Positions 63,001 to 64,000 of a stretch of 64,000 nucleotides of DNA are shown one piece after another. The DNA is from Minicystis rosea (lineage in GTDB: Bacteria; Myxococcota_A; Polyangia; Polyangiales; Polyangiaceae). The DNA lies in NCBI GenBank assembly GCA_001931535.1, contig CP016211.1, positions 3,934,501 to 3,998,500 on the forward strand, written 5' to 3'. Both the position numbers and the translations under genes were made by a program. The notes under the pieces are model-generated. The model did not search any database. It had not been told where the DNA came from and saw nothing but the letters and a program-made list of their open reading frames with translations. Each line of letters starts with the position of its first letter. Positions within the stretch are counted from its first letter, which is position 1.

Positions 63001-64000
63001 TCACTCGCTCCCGCTGGGAAGCTGAGGCGCGGCCTTGCCCGCGCCGCGCGCAAGCTCCTCGACGGAAGGGACGTCGCGCAGCGGCCGGAGGCCCGCGCCG
63101 CCGAGGAACACTTCGGGGAGCTCGGTGGCGAGCGCGGCGGTGAGGCCCTCGGACAACGCCGTCAGCGGCGCCCACGCCTGCGCTTCGAGGAGCGCCGTCT
63201 CCAGCGGGACGAACGCATCGCTCGGCACGCCGACGGCGCGACCATTGCGGTCGAGGAAGATCACTTGGCCCGACGGCGAGCCGAGCGCGCGATGGAGCAC
63301 GTCGGGCGCGACGGCGGGGACCGCGTCGTAGCCGGCCGGAATGTAGAGCCCCGCGCGAATCTCGCGGAAGAACTCGCCCACGGGGATGCCTTCGATGCCG
63401 TTCGCCTGGCGGAGGAACGCGCCCTCGTCGGTGAGCGCGATGCGCGTCTTGCGCAGCGACTCGGGGCCGAGCGCGTACGCGACGCGCCGCAGGAGGGGCA
63501 TCTCCTCGGTACGGACCCAGCTCGCCGTCACCGAGCGCCACGGCTCCGTGCTCGGCATGAGACGAAGCTTGATGGAGACGGCGTCCGCGCGCGGCGCGAT
63601 CTCGGGCGCGCGCGCCGAGGCCACCTCTTTGCGCAGATCGACGCGCGCGAACGCGCCCACGTCGCCGAGCGCGGGCAGGCGCGAGAGCTCGAGCACGTCG
63701 CGGCCGCCGCCGCGAAACAGCACCAAACCGGCTTCGTCGAAGACCGGGCACGCGCGCAGGCTCACGGGATGCCGGTACCCGACCTCGACCGCGGCGCCGG
63801 GCGCGACGGGCACGAAGACCCCGAGCCCCGGCGTGCTCGCGAGCAGCGGCGCCATGCGGGCCGGCACCTCGGGCACGCGGAAGAGGTAGCGAACCACGGG
63901 CGCATCATCGAAGCTCGATGCGGGCGGCCACTCCGCGACGCCGACCTCGGCGTCGACGCCCGAGCGCACGAAGTAATGAATGAGCGCGGGGCCGAGCCCC
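63001..64000 (-). CDS. Hypothetical protein, 5' end outside window
   Basis: At least 330 residues are visible; the frame is open to the window edge and GTG 63969 is probably internal, because LGPALIHYFVRSGVDAEVGV reads through it. The N-terminal visible part is beta-rich (VVRYLFRVPEVPARMAPLLA, VEVGYRHPVSLRACPVF). The C-terminal part (LRLMPSTEPWRSVTASWV, LRKTRIALTDEGAFL, GIPVGEFFREIRAGLYIPAG) resembles, from memory only, proteins described as bpX domains of MoxR-vWA ternary conflict systems. It is coupled to the following gene. Confidence 0.55.
   Translation of the reverse strand, partial: GLGPALIHYFVRSGVDAEVGVAEWPPASSFDDAPVVRYLFRVPEVPARMAPLLASTPGLGVFVPVAPGAAVEVGYRHPVSLRACPVFDEAGLVLFRGGGRDVLELSRLPALGDVGAFARVDLRKEVASARAPEIAPRADAVSIKLRLMPSTEPWRSVTASWVRTEEMPLLRRVAYALGPESLRKTRIALTDEGAFLRQANGIEGIPVGEFFREIRAGLYIPAGYDAVPAVAPDVLHRALGSPSGQVIFLDRNGRAVGVPSDAFVPLETALLEAQAWAPLTALSEGLTAALATELPEVFLGGAGLRPLRDVPSVEELARGAGKAAPQLPSGSE

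Overview
The window is very GC-rich, about 70% by eye, and reads as a chromosomal segment of a myxobacterium of the Polyangiales/Sorangium type. The support is indirect: many lipoproteins with Ser/Thr/Gly-rich linkers and Cys-rich modules, an eight-residue-spaced Cys-Gly-Cys/hydrophobic/Arg-cluster C-terminus of the MYXO-CTERM kind, an FHA-sigma54 activator beside a membrane Ser/Thr kinase, SUMF1-like lipoproteins and a PI-PLC/LamG exoprotein. No rRNA, tRNA or CRISPR array was seen.

Layout. 1-10.9 kb: the end of an actin-fold ATPase-like gene, a repeat island (transposon-end MITE, 42-bp minisatellite, inverted repeat), a NADAR protein, an L,D-transpeptidase lipoprotein, two coupled SUMF1-like lipoproteins, and a TPR-cyclophilin lipoprotein. 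10.9-18.7 kb: a 1380-residue PI-PLC/LamG exoprotein, an FHA-sigma54 activator and a Ser/Thr kinase, all on the minus strand. 19.2-27.9 kb: a compact plus-strand RiPP locus. 28-36 kb: LysR regulator with a divergent acetolactate-synthase-like/aldehyde dehydrogenase pair, a DJ-1/PfpI protein, an esterase, a small lipoprotein and a DisA_N-domain protein. 36.5-43.5 kb: exported proteins, an ECF sigma factor operon and a membrane protein with a degenerate sigma54-type ATPase domain. 43.5-59.2 kb: secreted and lipoprotein genes broken up by IS remnants, several with frameshifts. 59.3-62 kb: a divergent lysine-catabolism pair (ALDH7-like and saccharopine dehydrogenase-like). 62-64 kb: two coupled genes of unknown function, the second running off the window.

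The most notable system is the RiPP locus. A cobalamin-binding-type radical SAM protein is followed by three tandem 62-residue precursors that share a nitrile-hydratase-like leader and end in 11-residue cores RCPAPPCVTAC, RTPAPPCITSC and RCPAPPCATFC. Then come a fused leader-binding/YcaO cyclodehydratase, a SagB-type FMN dehydrogenase, an amidohydrolase and a YghU-type glutathione transferase. The inferred pathway is leader recognition, ATP-dependent cyclization of Cys (possibly Ser/Thr) in the cores, oxidation to azoles, and perhaps radical tailoring. No leader peptidase or exporter is present in the window, so those would have to act from elsewhere.

Several genes are broken by single-site frameshifts or truncated at IS ends between 46 and 52 kb. 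Some may be assembly errors (one lies in a six-base G run); others sit right at IS boundaries and look like real decay.
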